DNA from: 13-2-20CM-66-19 sp963824395
GTDB lineage: Bacteria; Pseudomonadota; Gammaproteobacteria; Steroidobacterales; Steroidobacteraceae
Direction of reading: 5' to 3'
DNA: 64,000 bases
Assembly: GCA_963824395.1 (NCBI GenBank)
Contig: CAWGPF010000001.1
Span: 1,612,001 to 1,676,000, forward strand
Positions 9,153 through 17,520 of this stretch are shown here, in pieces; position 1 is the stretch's first letter; the number at the start of each line of letters is the position of its first letter. The position numbers and the translations under genes are program-made. The notes under the pieces are model-generated. The model was not told where the DNA came from, did not search any database, and was given only the letters and a program-made list of their open reading frames with translations.

Positions 9153-9863
9153 CTATGCCGCCGGGGTGCGCTTCGGTTCGACCCACAACGCCCGCGCCCG
9201 CCCACACAGCTGACCGCGACCGTCATAGAGCGCGGTGCCGGCCGCGCGCTTGCGGCCTTCAATGCCGAGTGACCAGCCGGTGAGCGTGCAGGATTCGCCG
9301 ACGTGCACGCGGCGGTCGAGGTGCGCGGTGAACTCTGCCAGCAGCAGCATGCCGTCATCGGGCGCGACGGCGTAATACCCCGGGCAGTCCAGCGCCGCGG
9401 CCATGAACTCGGGTCGCACCTTGCCGTCGCCCTGATCGAGCGAGGCATCCGGTACCCAGGGCGCCGCCACCAGTTCCAGTTCCGGAATGGGGCCGGCGAA
9501 GACGCGCATGCCGTCCCCGCGGGCCCGGGCGGTACCGCACACGAAGCAGCTGGGAAAGCGGTGATAGCGGAAGCCGGCGTAGCGTCGCGATGCCTCGACC
9601 GCCTCGAGGTAATGCGGCGGGCGCGGGATCTGAAGGTCGAGAGCCGCGGGCTGCGCCTCGCCGATGAGCCCGTGCGCATCGAGTATCCGCAAGCCGCCCT
9701 CGGCGGTGGTGCTCACCTCGAGCGCGGTATCCAGCGGCGGCGGCCGGCGCAGCCGCACCGTGACCGTGCGCGCGGCCAGCACGGCGACGCTGCCGGCGAA
9801 GTAGCCGCCGTTCGCCGACGTCGGGGGTCCGCAGAAGCGCGCCGCGATGCTCAGGCTCGCCAT
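9153..9863 (-). CDS. Hotdog-fold acyl-CoA thioesterase-like protein
   Basis: 236 residues if started at the ATG at 9863, three bases after the trpA stop; upstream frame extension lies inside trpA and is not needed. The N-terminal FCGPPTSANGGYFAGSVA and the C-terminal LLAEFTAHLDRRVHVGESC are the two-hotdog pattern of thioesterase-superfamily proteins. A central FPSCFVCGTARARGDGM contains a CxxC pair that could bind metal or be structural. As the last gene behind trpA it is probably co-transcribed with the trp operon, but no role in tryptophan synthesis is known. Confidence 0.7.
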   Translation of the reverse strand: MASLSIAARFCGPPTSANGGYFAGSVAVLAARTVTVRLRRPPPLDTALEVSTTAEGGLRILDAHGLIGEAQPAALDLQIPRPPHYLEAVEASRRYAGFRYHRFPSCFVCGTARARGDGMRVFAGPIPELELVAAPWVPDASLDQGDGKVRPEFMAAALDCPGYYAVAPDDGMLLLAEFTAHLDRRVHVGESCTLTGWSLGIEGRKRAAGTALYDGRGQLCGRARALWVEPKRTPAA

Positions 9864-9865
9864 CC

Positions 9866-10633
9866 TCACAGCCCGCGCAGCGCCGCGAGCCAGGGCTGCG
9901 GATCCTCGCCGCGCTCCAGCACCTCGACCAGCGCCGAGCCCACCACTACCCCGTCCACGTGCCCCCGCAGGCGCTCCACCTGCGCGCGGCTCCTGATGCC
10001 GAAACCTGCGCACACCGGTATCGTGGCGAGAGCACGCACGCGGTCGAGGTACTGGAGGACGTCCTGCGGCACCGTCACGTTCTTGCCGGTGGTGCCGGTC
10101 ATCGTCACCGCATACACGAAGCCCTCCGCACCCGCGCACAGCTGGCGCAGCCGCTCCGGCTGCGTTACGGGCGTCACCATCTGCACCAGTGCCAGCCCTT
10201 GCGCGCTGAGCGCGCCACGCAGCTCGCTGCTTTCATCGAGGGGCAGATCCGGCACGATGAACCCCGCGACGCCTGCGTCCCGGGCGTGCGCCGCCAGGCG
10301 CGGGCCGAAGGCGAGCAGCGGGTTGAGGTAGCTCATGAGCAGGAGTGGCGCCGACTGCGGGCCAAGGGCGGCGAGCTCGGCGAGGATCCAGCCGAGGGTC
10401 ACCCCCTGGCTGAGTGCGGCCTGACTTGCCCTCTGGATGGTGACGCCGTCGGCCATCGGATCGGTGAAGGGCACGCCGATCTCCACGACGTCGGCCGCGG
10501 CGGCGAGCGCGCGCACGTGTGCGCCGAAGCGCGCGCGCGCGGGAAAGCCGGCCGTCAGGTACGCCACCAGCGCCGGCTCACCGCCTGCAGCCGCGCTGCG
10601 GATGCTCTCGCTGATGCGTTGTGCCGGCGTCAT
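9866..10633 (-). CDS. trpA: Tryptophan synthase alpha subunit
   Basis: 255-residue TIM barrel that cleaves indole-3-glycerol phosphate to indole and glyceraldehyde 3-phosphate; indole is channelled to TrpB. The catalytic residues by comparison with Salmonella are Glu51 and Asp62 within EIGVPFTDPMADG. The phosphate-binding GFGIRSRAQV occurs near the C-terminus, and LMSYLNPLLAFG is typical. Its ATG overlaps the trpB stop by 4 bases, which favours coupled 1:1 synthesis of the two subunits. Confidence 0.96.
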   Translation of the reverse strand: MTPAQRISESIRSAAAGGEPALVAYLTAGFPARARFGAHVRALAAAADVVEIGVPFTDPMADGVTIQRASQAALSQGVTLGWILAELAALGPQSAPLLLMSYLNPLLAFGPRLAAHARDAGVAGFIVPDLPLDESSELRGALSAQGLALVQMVTPVTQPERLRQLCAGAEGFVYAVTMTGTTGKNVTVPQDVLQYLDRVRALATIPVCAGFGIRSRAQVERLRGHVDGVVVGSALVEVLERGEDPQPWLAALRGL

Positions 10634-11874
10634 CGGGGCTCCGCAAGCAGCGTCGCCAGCAGCGTCTGCATGTCCTTGTCGCCGCGCCCGGAAAGCCCGA
10701 CCAGCACCGTGCCCCCGGGATGCGAGCGCGCCCAGCGCTCGGCGGCCGCGAGCGCATGCGCGCTCTCGATCGCCGGCAGGATGCCCTCGGTCTCACTCAG
10801 CATGCGCACGGCCGCGAGTGCCTCCGCGTCGCTCGCCGTGGTGTAGGCCACCCGCCCCACCGAGGCGAGCAGCGCGTGCTCCGGGCCGACGCTCGGGTAG
10901 TCCAGGCCCGCGGACACCGAGTGCGTCTCCTGAATCTGTCCGTCGGCGTCCTGCAGCAGCATGGAGTAGGTGCCGTGCAGTACACCCGGGCGCCCGTAGG
11001 CAACCGTGGCAGCGTTCTCTCCGAGTCCGGCGCCGCGCCCGCCGGCCTCCACACCGATGATCTCCACCGCGCGGTCGGGCAGGAAAGCGTGGAAGGTGCC
11101 GATCGAGTTCGAGCCGCCGCCCACGCAGGCGATGAGCGCATCCGGCAGGCGCCCGGTCGCGGCGAGGATCTGCTCGCGCGCCTCGCGCCCGATCACCGCC
11201 TGCAGCTCACGCACCAGATAAGGATAGGGATGCGGGCCAATGGCCGAGCCGATGAGGTAGTAGGTATCGCTCGGGTCGGACACCCAGTCGCGCAGCGCCT
11301 CATCGATCGCGGCACGCAGCGTCTGGTCGCCGGAAGTTACCGCCACCACCTGGGCACCGAGCAGCCGCATGCGCCCGACGTTTGGCGCCTGGCGCTCCAT
11401 GTCGACGGCGCCCATGTACACCACGCACGGGAGCCCCAGGCGCGCGCAGGCGGCAGCGCTCGCCACTCCGTGCTGGCCGGCGCCGGTCTCGGCCACGATG
11501 CGCTTGGCGCCCAGGCGCCGCGCCAGCAGCGCCTGCCCGATGGCGTTGTTGATTTTGTGGGCGCCGGTATGCGCCAGATCCTCGCGCTTGAGCCACACGT
11601 TGGCACCCCAGCGCGCCGAGAGCCGCTCGGCGAAGGTGAGCGCCGTCGGCCTGCCCACCCAGCTCTTGAGCTGTGCGGCCACCTCGGCGCGAAAATCCGG
11701 CGCGTGCAGGTGCTCGCGGACGCCGGCGAGCAGGCGCTCGAGCGCGGGGATCAGCATCTCGGGCACGTAGCGGCCGCCGAAGGGGCCGAAGCGGCCGCGG
11801 GCATCCGGCAGGCGCCCGGCGATCAGCTCCGCCAGCAGGCGTTCGTTCTCGGCAGAAGCGGCAACAGCATTCAT
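10630..11874 (-). CDS. trpB: Tryptophan synthase beta subunit
   Basis: PLP enzyme that condenses indole with serine to give tryptophan. The reading frame is open to 11916, but the ATG at 11874 is chosen because GAGGA sits about 6 bases upstream and the protein then begins MNAVAASAENERLL, giving 414 residues. The PLP-lysine motif HTGAHKINNAIGQ, the AETGAGQHGVA loop and the phosphate-cup GGGSNSIG are all present. The start follows the trpF stop by 28 bases. Confidence 0.96.
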   Translation of the reverse strand: MNAVAASAENERLLAELIAGRLPDARGRFGPFGGRYVPEMLIPALERLLAGVREHLHAPDFRAEVAAQLKSWVGRPTALTFAERLSARWGANVWLKREDLAHTGAHKINNAIGQALLARRLGAKRIVAETGAGQHGVASAAACARLGLPCVVYMGAVDMERQAPNVGRMRLLGAQVVAVTSGDQTLRAAIDEALRDWVSDPSDTYYLIGSAIGPHPYPYLVRELQAVIGREAREQILAATGRLPDALIACVGGGSNSIGTFHAFLPDRAVEIIGVEAGGRGAGLGENAATVAYGRPGVLHGTYSMLLQDADGQIQETHSVSAGLDYPSVGPEHALLASVGRVAYTTASDAEALAAVRMLSETEGILPAIESAHALAAAERWARSHPGGTVLVGLSGRGDKDMQTLLATLLAEPR

Positions 11875-11902
11875 GGAAAGTCCTCGGTCGTTCTTGGGCG
11901 CT

Positions 11903-12484
11903 TCAGGGCGCGGCACGCGCGCCCCGCACGAAACTCTCGATCAGCGCAGGGCTCTTCACCCCCGCAGCGGCCTCGACACCACTCGAGACGTCCACGCCAA
12001 AGGGTCGCACGGCGCCGATCGCCGCGGCCACGTTGGCAGGGTTGAGGCCTCCGGCGAGCACCAGCTGCGTGCGCCGCGCCAGCCGCCCGGCGGCCTGCCA
12101 GTCACTGAGCGCGCCGCTGCCGCTGGCGGCACCTTCGAACAGGATCCGCGCTGGCAGCGGCGCGGGGGTGCTCGCCGCGCTGCGCACTACCGGCAGCAGT
12201 TCGAGGGTCGCCGGCAGCTGCAGTCGCTCGAGCTCCTCGAGGTCCGCCTGCAGCGCGTCGGGCCGGAACACCCCGAGAACCTCATCGATGAGCGTCTGGG
12301 TCGGGTGGCGCGTGACGGCCACGCAGGTTGCCCGCGAGCGCGCCGGTCGCGCGAGCACGAGGGCCTCTGCGGGGCTCACCCGCCGCACGGACTCGGCGAA
12401 CACGAACCCGAGCGCATCGACCTGCATGGCCAGCGCTGCCGCCACACCGTCCACACTCGTGAGCCCGCAGATCTTGATCCACAT
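11903..12484 (-). CDS. trpF: Phosphoribosylanthranilate isomerase
   Basis: 193-residue TIM barrel carrying out the Amadori rearrangement of phosphoribosylanthranilate to CdRP. The N-terminal WIKICGLTSVDG carries the catalytic Cys, and the C-terminal FGVDVSSGVEAAAGVKSPA carries the conserved Asp and phosphate-binding residues. It is stand-alone rather than fused to TrpC as in enterobacteria. Its ATG directly abuts the trpC stop. Length is slightly short but complete. Confidence 0.94.
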   Translation of the reverse strand: MWIKICGLTSVDGVAAALAMQVDALGFVFAESVRRVSPAEALVLARPARSRATCVAVTRHPTQTLIDEVLGVFRPDALQADLEELERLQLPATLELLPVVRSAASTPAPLPARILFEGAASGSGALSDWQAAGRLARRTQLVLAGGLNPANVAAAIGAVRPFGVDVSSGVEAAAGVKSPALIESFVRGARAAP

Positions 12485-13315
12485 CTAGCGCTCCACGGCC
12501 GCGCGCCCCGCGGCCAGCAATCCCGCCGCCAGGGCGCCCGGGTCGGCACCCTGCATGAGCGCGCTGCCGACGAGGATCAGCTGGTAGCCGGCCCGCGCCA
12601 CGGCTGCCGCTTCCGCGGCCGTGGTCACGCCACTCTCGGCGACGCGCGGCACGCCCTGCGGCAGGCGCGGCGCCAGCTCGAGCAGGCGCTGCGGCACCAC
12701 CTGCAGCGTGGCAAGGTCGCGGCAGTTGAGCCCGGCGAGTAACCGCGCGCCGGCCGGCGCCGCACCGGTCAGCTCGTGCATCAGAGCGATGTCCGCCTCA
12801 TCGAAGGCCTCGAGCAGCACAAACAGCCCGAGCCCGCGCGCGCACTCGATGAGGGCCTCGGTCTGCGCCCGCGGCAGCATACGCAGGATCACGAGCACGC
12901 CGCCGGCGCCGGCGACGCGCGCCTCAAGCACCTGGTAGGGATCGACCAGGAAGTCCTTGCGCATCACCGGCACGTGCAGCGCTCCCAGGACCTGCGCTGC
13001 GCACTCCAGGTGCGCGAGCGTGCCATCGAAGCGCTCCGGCTCCGTCAGCACCGAGACCGCCGCCGCGCCGCCGCCAGCGTATGCCGACACGCGCGCCGCA
13101 ATGTCCTCGTTGGCACCCTTGAGCTGTCCCTGCGCCGGTGAGCGCAGCTTCAGTTCCGCAATCAGGTCGAAGCCGCCCGGGTGCAGGCGCAGCGGCGGTG
13201 CCGCCGGCACCTGCCGCAGCGCGCGCTCAAGAGACGCGTGGCTGCGCAGGCGCTGTGCGGCGCGCAGGCGCTCACGGCTGCCGCGTGCCATCTGCTCCAG
13301 AAACCCGCCGCTCAT
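12485..13315 (-). CDS. trpC: Indole-3-glycerol phosphate synthase
   Basis: 276-residue TIM barrel that closes CdRP to indole-3-glycerol phosphate with loss of CO2. Diagnostic segments are FDLIAELKLRSPAQG (the family normally has EVKKASPSKG, so Lys-Leu-Arg replaces Lys-Lys-Ala), VLTEPERFDG, VPVMRKDFLVDPYQV, and ESGVTTAAEA. The catalytic Lys and Glu positions are retained. It overlaps the trpD stop by 4 bases. Confidence 0.95.
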   Translation of the reverse strand: MSGGFLEQMARGSRERLRAAQRLRSHASLERALRQVPAAPPLRLHPGGFDLIAELKLRSPAQGQLKGANEDIAARVSAYAGGGAAAVSVLTEPERFDGTLAHLECAAQVLGALHVPVMRKDFLVDPYQVLEARVAGAGGVLVILRMLPRAQTEALIECARGLGLFVLLEAFDEADIALMHELTGAAPAGARLLAGLNCRDLATLQVVPQRLLELAPRLPQGVPRVAESGVTTAAEAAAVARAGYQLILVGSALMQGADPGALAAGLLAAGRAAVER

Positions 13316-14355
13316 GCCGGGGCTCCGGCACGCGCGGCCGCGCCGCTGCCGGCCAGCGCCCCGAGCAGCCGCGCAGCGGCACCGCTGTCGATGGCCTGCG
13401 CCGCGCGCTGCATGCCGGCGCGCGGCTCGCTCACCTCACCGGCCACTTCCAGGGCCAGCGCCGCGCCGAGAAGCAGGCAGTCGCGGTGCGCGCCGCGCGC
13501 AGCGCCCGTCAGGACCGCGCGGATCGCCGCCGCATTGTGCCGCGCATCCCCGCCGGCAAGATCTGCCGGTGCGCAGCGCTCGAGGCCATAGTCCTCGGGG
13601 GTGCGCTCGCTGAGGCTGACCTGCCCGGGCCGCACGTCGAAGAGCATGAAGGGCCCGACCGGCGTCGGCTCATCCCAGCCCCCGGCGCCGTGCACGACGA
13701 AAGTGCGCTCGATGGGCAGCCCCTGGAAGGTCTCGGCAATGAGGCGCGCGACCTCGGGGCTGTAGGCGCCTACCAGGTGCAGGGGCGGCTGGGCCGGGTT
13801 GACGAGCGGACCGAGGATATTGAACACGGTGCGCACGCCGAGCGCTGCGCGGATGGGGGTGATGGCGCGGGTCGCCGGGTGGTAGTGAGGCGCGAACAGG
13901 AAGGTGAAGCGCGTGGCGGCGAAGCAGGCCGCCGCCGCATGCTCATCCAGCGGCACGGCCAGTCCGAGCTCCTCGAGTACGTCGGCGCTGCCGCAGCGGC
14001 TGGAGACCGAGCGGTTGCCGTGCTTCACCACGGCGAGCCCGCAGGCGGCGGCCAGGAGCGCCGTGCCGGTGGAAATGTTGAGGCTTCCCGAGGCATCCCC
14101 ACCGGTGCCGACGATGTCGATGGCGCGCAGCCCTTCGGGCAGCGCCGGGCGCCGTGCCAGGCGACGCATCGCGAGGGCAAAGCCACGCACCTCGTCGGCA
14201 ACCACGCCCTTGGTCGCCAAAGCTGCGAGCAGCGCCCCGCCCAGCGCGGGCGGCAGCTGCGGGTCCGTGAGCGTCTCGAGCAGTTCCCCGGCCTGAGCCT
14301 GGCTCAGGTCGCGCCGCTCGAGCAGCTGCAGCAGCAAATCACGCGGAAGCGGCAT
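13312..14355 (-). CDS. trpD: Anthranilate phosphoribosyltransferase
   Basis: 347-residue enzyme that transfers phosphoribose from PRPP to anthranilate. The PRPP-binding glycine loop VGTGGDASGSLNIST and KHGNRSVSSRCGSADVLE are both intact, as is NILGPLVNPAQPP. The ATG lies inside the 3' end of trpG (17-base overlap in another frame), so translation of the two is probably coupled. Not fused to the glutamine amidotransferase, unlike E. coli TrpD. Confidence 0.95.
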   Translation of the reverse strand: MPLPRDLLLQLLERRDLSQAQAGELLETLTDPQLPPALGGALLAALATKGVVADEVRGFALAMRRLARRPALPEGLRAIDIVGTGGDASGSLNISTGTALLAAACGLAVVKHGNRSVSSRCGSADVLEELGLAVPLDEHAAAACFAATRFTFLFAPHYHPATRAITPIRAALGVRTVFNILGPLVNPAQPPLHLVGAYSPEVARLIAETFQGLPIERTFVVHGAGGWDEPTPVGPFMLFDVRPGQVSLSERTPEDYGLERCAPADLAGGDARHNAAAIRAVLTGAARGAHRDCLLLGAALALEVAGEVSEPRAGMQRAAQAIDSGAAARLLGALAGSGAAARAGAPA

Positions 14356-14968
14356 GGCTTGCTGCGCTCCTCGGCTCGGAAACCCGCTCCCCGCCTGAGA
14401 GACTGAGAAAGTTGGCCAGCAGCTGCGGTCCGTCGGGGGTGAGGATGCTCTCCGGGTGGAACTGCACGCCCTCGATGGTGAAGCGGCGGTGTCGCACGCC
14501 CATGATCTCCTCTTCGGCCGTACGGGCGCTGACCTCGAGCTCGGCGGGCATGTGCGCCGGGGCGGCGATGAGGGAGTGGTAGCGCCCCACCTCGCACGGC
14601 TCGGGCAGCCCCCGGAACAGGGTGCGGCCGTCGTGGTGCACGAGCGAGGTCTTGCCGTGCATCAGCCGCCCGGCGCGCACCACCTGGCCGCCGAACACCT
14701 CCACGATCGACTGGTGGCCGAGGCACACCCCGAGCACGGGCACGCGCCCGGCGAAGGCGCGGATCATGTCCATCGAAACGCCCGCATCGTGCGGGGTGCC
14801 GGGGCCCGGGGAGATGCACAGGTGGGTGGGGGCGAGCTGCAGGGCGTCGGCAGGGCCGAGCGCATCGTTGCGGTACACGCTCACCTGCGCACCGAGCACC
14901 AGGAAGGCCTGCACCAGGTTGTAGGTGAAGGAGTCGTAGTTGTCGATCAGGAGCAGCTTCGGCTTCAC
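14339..14968 (-). CDS. trpG: Anthranilate synthase component II (glutamine amidotransferase)
   Basis: 209-residue class I glutamine amidotransferase that supplies ammonia to TrpE. The nucleophile is in GVCLGHQS, the oxyanion SPGPGTP is present, and the HPES of GVQFHPESILTPDG completes the triad. An Ala-rich tail of about 15 residues follows the conserved domain. It could also serve PabB (as PabA), but its place directly behind trpE, overlapping the trpE stop by 4 bases, supports TrpG. Confidence 0.94.
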   Translation of the reverse strand: MKPKLLLIDNYDSFTYNLVQAFLVLGAQVSVYRNDALGPADALQLAPTHLCISPGPGTPHDAGVSMDMIRAFAGRVPVLGVCLGHQSIVEVFGGQVVRAGRLMHGKTSLVHHDGRTLFRGLPEPCEVGRYHSLIAAPAHMPAELEVSARTAEEEIMGVRHRRFTIEGVQFHPESILTPDGPQLLANFLSLSGGERVSEPRSAASHAASA

Positions 14969-16344
14969 AGGCCCTCCTGCGCCAGCTCGAGCGCGCGCGC
15001 CATGGCGCCGCTCTTGGCCAGCACCTCCTCGTACTCACTCTGCGGCACGCTGTCGGCCACGATGCCGGCGCCGGCCTGGTAGCTGTACTCATCGCCTCTG
15101 AACACCAGGGTACGGATGGTGATCGCGTGGTCCATGTCCCCGTGTGCCCCGAAGTAACCCACGGTGCCGCCGTAGAGCCCGCGGCTCACCGGCTCCAGCT
15201 CATCGATGATCTGCATCGCGCGCACCTTCGGCGCCCCCACCAGTGTCCCGGCCGGAAAGGCGGCCGCAAACAGGTCAAAGGCGTCCCGGCCCGCAGCGAG
15301 CTCACCGCGCACGCCGCTCACCATGTGCATGACGTGGCTGTAGCGCTCGATAGAGCGGTAGGGATCCACGCGCACGCTGCCGGCACGGGCGACACGCCCG
15401 AGGTCATTGCGCGCAAGATCGACGAGCATCACGTGCTCGGCATTCTCCTTCGGATCGGCGAGCAGTTCCGCGGCGCGCGCGGCATCGGCACCGGCGTCCG
15501 CCGAGCGCGGCCGCGTGCCGGCGATGGGCCGCAGCTGCGCCTCGCGTCCGCTGAGCTTCACCAGCGCCTCCGGGGACGAGCCGACGACGTGTACATCACC
15601 AAGCGCACAGTAATACATATAAGGAGAGGGGTTGATGAGCCGCAGCGCGCGGTAGGCCTGGAAGGGCTCAAGCGCATGGCGCCCGGAGAAGCGGCTGGAG
15701 AGCACCAGCTGATAGACGTCGCCGCTGGCGATGTACTCCTGCGTGCGCCGCACGCCGGCCAGGTAGTCCGCCTGCGGGAAGGCCGTTCCCGGGGGCGAGT
15801 AGCGCCCCGGCTGCCGAGCCTTGGGGAGCGCCCCGTGCAGCGCCCGCACGACCTCGTGCCGCAGCGCGCGCCGTTCGGCCTCGTCCCCCGCGTGCACGAG
15901 CGCGATGCCACGCGTCAGGTGATCGAACACCAGTACCGAGCGCGGTGCCACGTAGTGCAGTGCCGGCACGCCGCTCGCGCCGGCACTGCGGCCCGGCAGC
16001 CGCTCGAAGTAGCGCACGATGTCGTAAGCGGCGTAACCCACCAGGCCGCCGGCGAGCGGCACGCCGGCCACCTCAGGCTGCGGCGCCTGTCGCAGGCCGG
16101 CGCGCAGCCCCTCGAGGAGCTCAGTTCCCGTCGCCGGTACGGCGCGGCGCTCACCGCCGATTGTCAGCCCGGCAGCATCGAGGCGTACCTCGAGGGCATC
16201 CCCGAAGCCGATGAAGGAATAGCGCCCGAGCCGCTCGCCTCCCTCGACGCTCTCCAGCAGGAAGCGCGGCGCGAAGGCGGCGAGTTTCATGAACGCCGAG
16301 ACCGGTGTGTCCAGGTCACCGGCGATGTCAAACAGCGGTTGCAA
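14965..16344 (-). CDS. trpE: Anthranilate synthase component I
   Basis: Chorismate-using subunit of anthranilate synthase, 459 residues from a TTG at 16344. The TTG has CGGAG about 8 bases upstream and follows the attenuator by about 28 bases. The N-terminus (QPLFDIAGDLDTPVSAF) begins right at the conserved DLDTP, so the first 15-30 residues usual in the family are absent. Tryptophan-sensing elements remain: FLLESVEGGERLGRYSF and NPSPYMYY, so feedback inhibition is expected. Catalytic-core motifs PIAGTRPRSADAG, LVDLARNDLGRV and YGGTVGYFG are intact. First structural gene of the attenuated trp operon. Confidence 0.95.
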   Translation of the reverse strand: MQPLFDIAGDLDTPVSAFMKLAAFAPRFLLESVEGGERLGRYSFIGFGDALEVRLDAAGLTIGGERRAVPATGTELLEGLRAGLRQAPQPEVAGVPLAGGLVGYAAYDIVRYFERLPGRSAGASGVPALHYVAPRSVLVFDHLTRGIALVHAGDEAERRALRHEVVRALHGALPKARQPGRYSPPGTAFPQADYLAGVRRTQEYIASGDVYQLVLSSRFSGRHALEPFQAYRALRLINPSPYMYYCALGDVHVVGSSPEALVKLSGREAQLRPIAGTRPRSADAGADAARAAELLADPKENAEHVMLVDLARNDLGRVARAGSVRVDPYRSIERYSHVMHMVSGVRGELAAGRDAFDLFAAAFPAGTLVGAPKVRAMQIIDELEPVSRGLYGGTVGYFGAHGDMDHAITIRTLVFRGDEYSYQAGAGIVADSVPQSEYEEVLAKSGAMARALELAQEGL

Positions 16345-16371
16345 CGCGGGGCTCCGTTTCGTGCAGGCAAC

Positions 16372-16405
16372 AAAAAACCCATCCCGGTTATCCGGAGATG
16401 GGTTT
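16372..16405 (-). terminator. trp operon attenuator (rho-independent terminator before trpE)
   Basis: On the minus strand AAACCCATC pairs with GATGGGTTT (9 bp). The stem continues inward as CCGG/CCGG after a one-base T bulge, with an ATAA loop, and is followed directly by a run of six T. An antiterminator is available: GGAGTGGG (16453-16460) can pair with CCCATCTCC (16394-16402) with one bulged base. A 1:2 pause hairpin CCGTCA/TGACGG (16446-16470) starts at the end of the leader peptide gene. Stalling at the Trp codons would block the 1:2 hairpin and favour the antiterminator. This is the classical enterobacterial trp attenuation layout. Confidence 0.93.
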
Positions 16406-16461
16406 CAGGTATTACTCAGGTCCTAAATCGACAGGAAACAGCTGACCGTCAGCCCACTCCG

Positions 16462-16515
16462 TTATGACGGGCGCCACCACCACAGGCGTGCGGGGGTTGA
16501 GGTGTGCGGCTTCAT
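16462..16515 (-). CDS. trpL: trp operon leader peptide
   Basis: Seventeen-codon reading frame, MKPHTSTPARLWWWRPS, with three consecutive Trp codons at 16474-16482 and a TAA stop overlapping the start of region 1 of the attenuator. The Trp codons, the following alternative hairpins and the terminator before trpE identify it as the sensing element of transcription attenuation. No Shine-Dalgarno precedes the ATG, and the best promoter places the transcript start about 3 bases upstream, so it may be translated as a leaderless message. Confidence 0.9.
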   Translation of the reverse strand: MKPHTSTPARLWWWRPS

Positions 16516-16524
16516 ATGAACTTG

Positions 16525-16554
16525 AGTATCGCTGCGTGCCGCGCGGCGCGTCAA
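16525..16554 (-). promoter_or_regulatory. Probable sigma-70 promoter of the trp operon
   Basis: Minus-strand TTGACG (16549-16554), an 18-base spacer and GATACT (16525-16530). Transcription would begin near 16518, just before the trpL ATG. No palindromic TrpR-like operator was recognised around it, so attenuation may be the main control. Confidence 0.6.
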
Positions 16555-16683
16555 GGAGAGCGCCGGCAACGGGGAGCACGCTGGCCCGGTAACGCCCCGG
16601 ACGCACGCCGCAGTCCCGGCGTGCCGATAAGCCTGCAGCTCCCGGGCCGGCTTTCGCTAAAATGCGCTCAAGAGGTACCCGAC

Positions 16684-17034
16684 GTGAGTTTCAAAGAGCT
16701 CCTCGACAGCTGGCGCACCGGCGCCGCGGCCCCACGCACCGCCAAGGCCTACGCCGTGCGTCTGCCCGTGGACGACGCCGCACGCCTGGATGCCCTGGCC
16801 GACATGTTCCCGGGCCGCACACGCGAGCAGCTGATCACCGAGCTGCTGGGGGTGGCGCTGAAGGATGTCGCCGCAGCGATGCCCTACGTGCCCGGCACGC
16901 GGGTGATCTCCACCGATGATCAGGGCGACCCGGTGTTCGAGGACATCGGCCTGATGCCGCGCTTCATCGAGCTCACGCGCAAGTACCGCCGCGGTCGCGC
17001 CGCGTCCCCGAAGCCTAAGAAGAAGTCACGCTAG
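16684..17034 (+). CDS. Conserved small protein with ribbon-helix-helix-like core
   Basis: 116-residue protein starting at a GTG at 16684, preceded by AGAGGT about 7 bases upstream; the upstream frame extension into the trp leader region has no support. The core YAVRLPVDDAARLDALADMF then TREQLITELLGVAL resembles a ribbon-helix-helix/Arc-type segment (beta strand then two helices). The C-terminus is very basic (SPKPKKKSR). Similar proteins occur beside yajQ in proteobacteria. Function not known; DNA binding is a guess from fold resemblance. Confidence 0.75.
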   Translation: MSFKELLDSWRTGAAAPRTAKAYAVRLPVDDAARLDALADMFPGRTREQLITELLGVALKDVAAAMPYVPGTRVISTDDQGDPVFEDIGLMPRFIELTRKYRRGRAASPKPKKKSR

Positions 17035-17037
17035 CCC

Positions 17038-17520
17038 ATGCCCTCCTTCGACACCGTCTCGGAGCTGAACGCCCACGAGGTCGCCAATGCGGTCGATCAG
17101 GCAAACCGCGAGCTCGCCCAGCGCTTTGACTTCAAGGACAGTGGCGCGCGCTTTGATCTGAAGGAATTCACCGTCACCCTGCATGCGCAGGTCGACTTCC
17201 AGCTCAAGCAGATGCTCGAGATCCTGAAATTGCGGCTCGCCAAGCGCGGCATCGATCTGGCGTGCCTCGAGGCCAAGGAGTCGCAGACCAACCTCTCGGC
17301 AGCGCAGCAGGAGGTGATCCTCAGGCACGGCATCGACCAGGAGACTGGCAAGAAGATCATGCGCATCGTCAAAGACTCCAAGCTCAAGGTGCAGGCGGGC
17401 CTGCAGGGCGACAAGGTGCGCATCACCGGCAAGCAGCGCGATGACCTGCAGGCGGCGATGGCGCTGCTGCGCGGCGCCAAGGTCGATGTGCCGCTGCAGT
17501 TCAATAATTTCCGCGACTGA
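17038..17520 (+). CDS. yajQ: YajQ-family nucleotide-binding protein
   Basis: 160-residue protein starting MPSFDTVSELNAHEVANAVD, the standard YajQ opening, with the conserved RFDFKDSGARF, the paired ferredoxin-like halves, and a C-terminal VDVPLQFNNFRD. In Xanthomonas and Pseudomonas, members of this family bind cyclic-di-GMP and act with a LysR-type regulator, while others bind RNA or tRNA. The start is 3 bases after the stop of the preceding gene. In this window it is one of several possible c-di-GMP effectors. Confidence 0.93.
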   Translation: MPSFDTVSELNAHEVANAVDQANRELAQRFDFKDSGARFDLKEFTVTLHAQVDFQLKQMLEILKLRLAKRGIDLACLEAKESQTNLSAAQQEVILRHGIDQETGKKIMRIVKDSKLKVQAGLQGDKVRITGKQRDDLQAAMALLRGAKVDVPLQFNNFRD

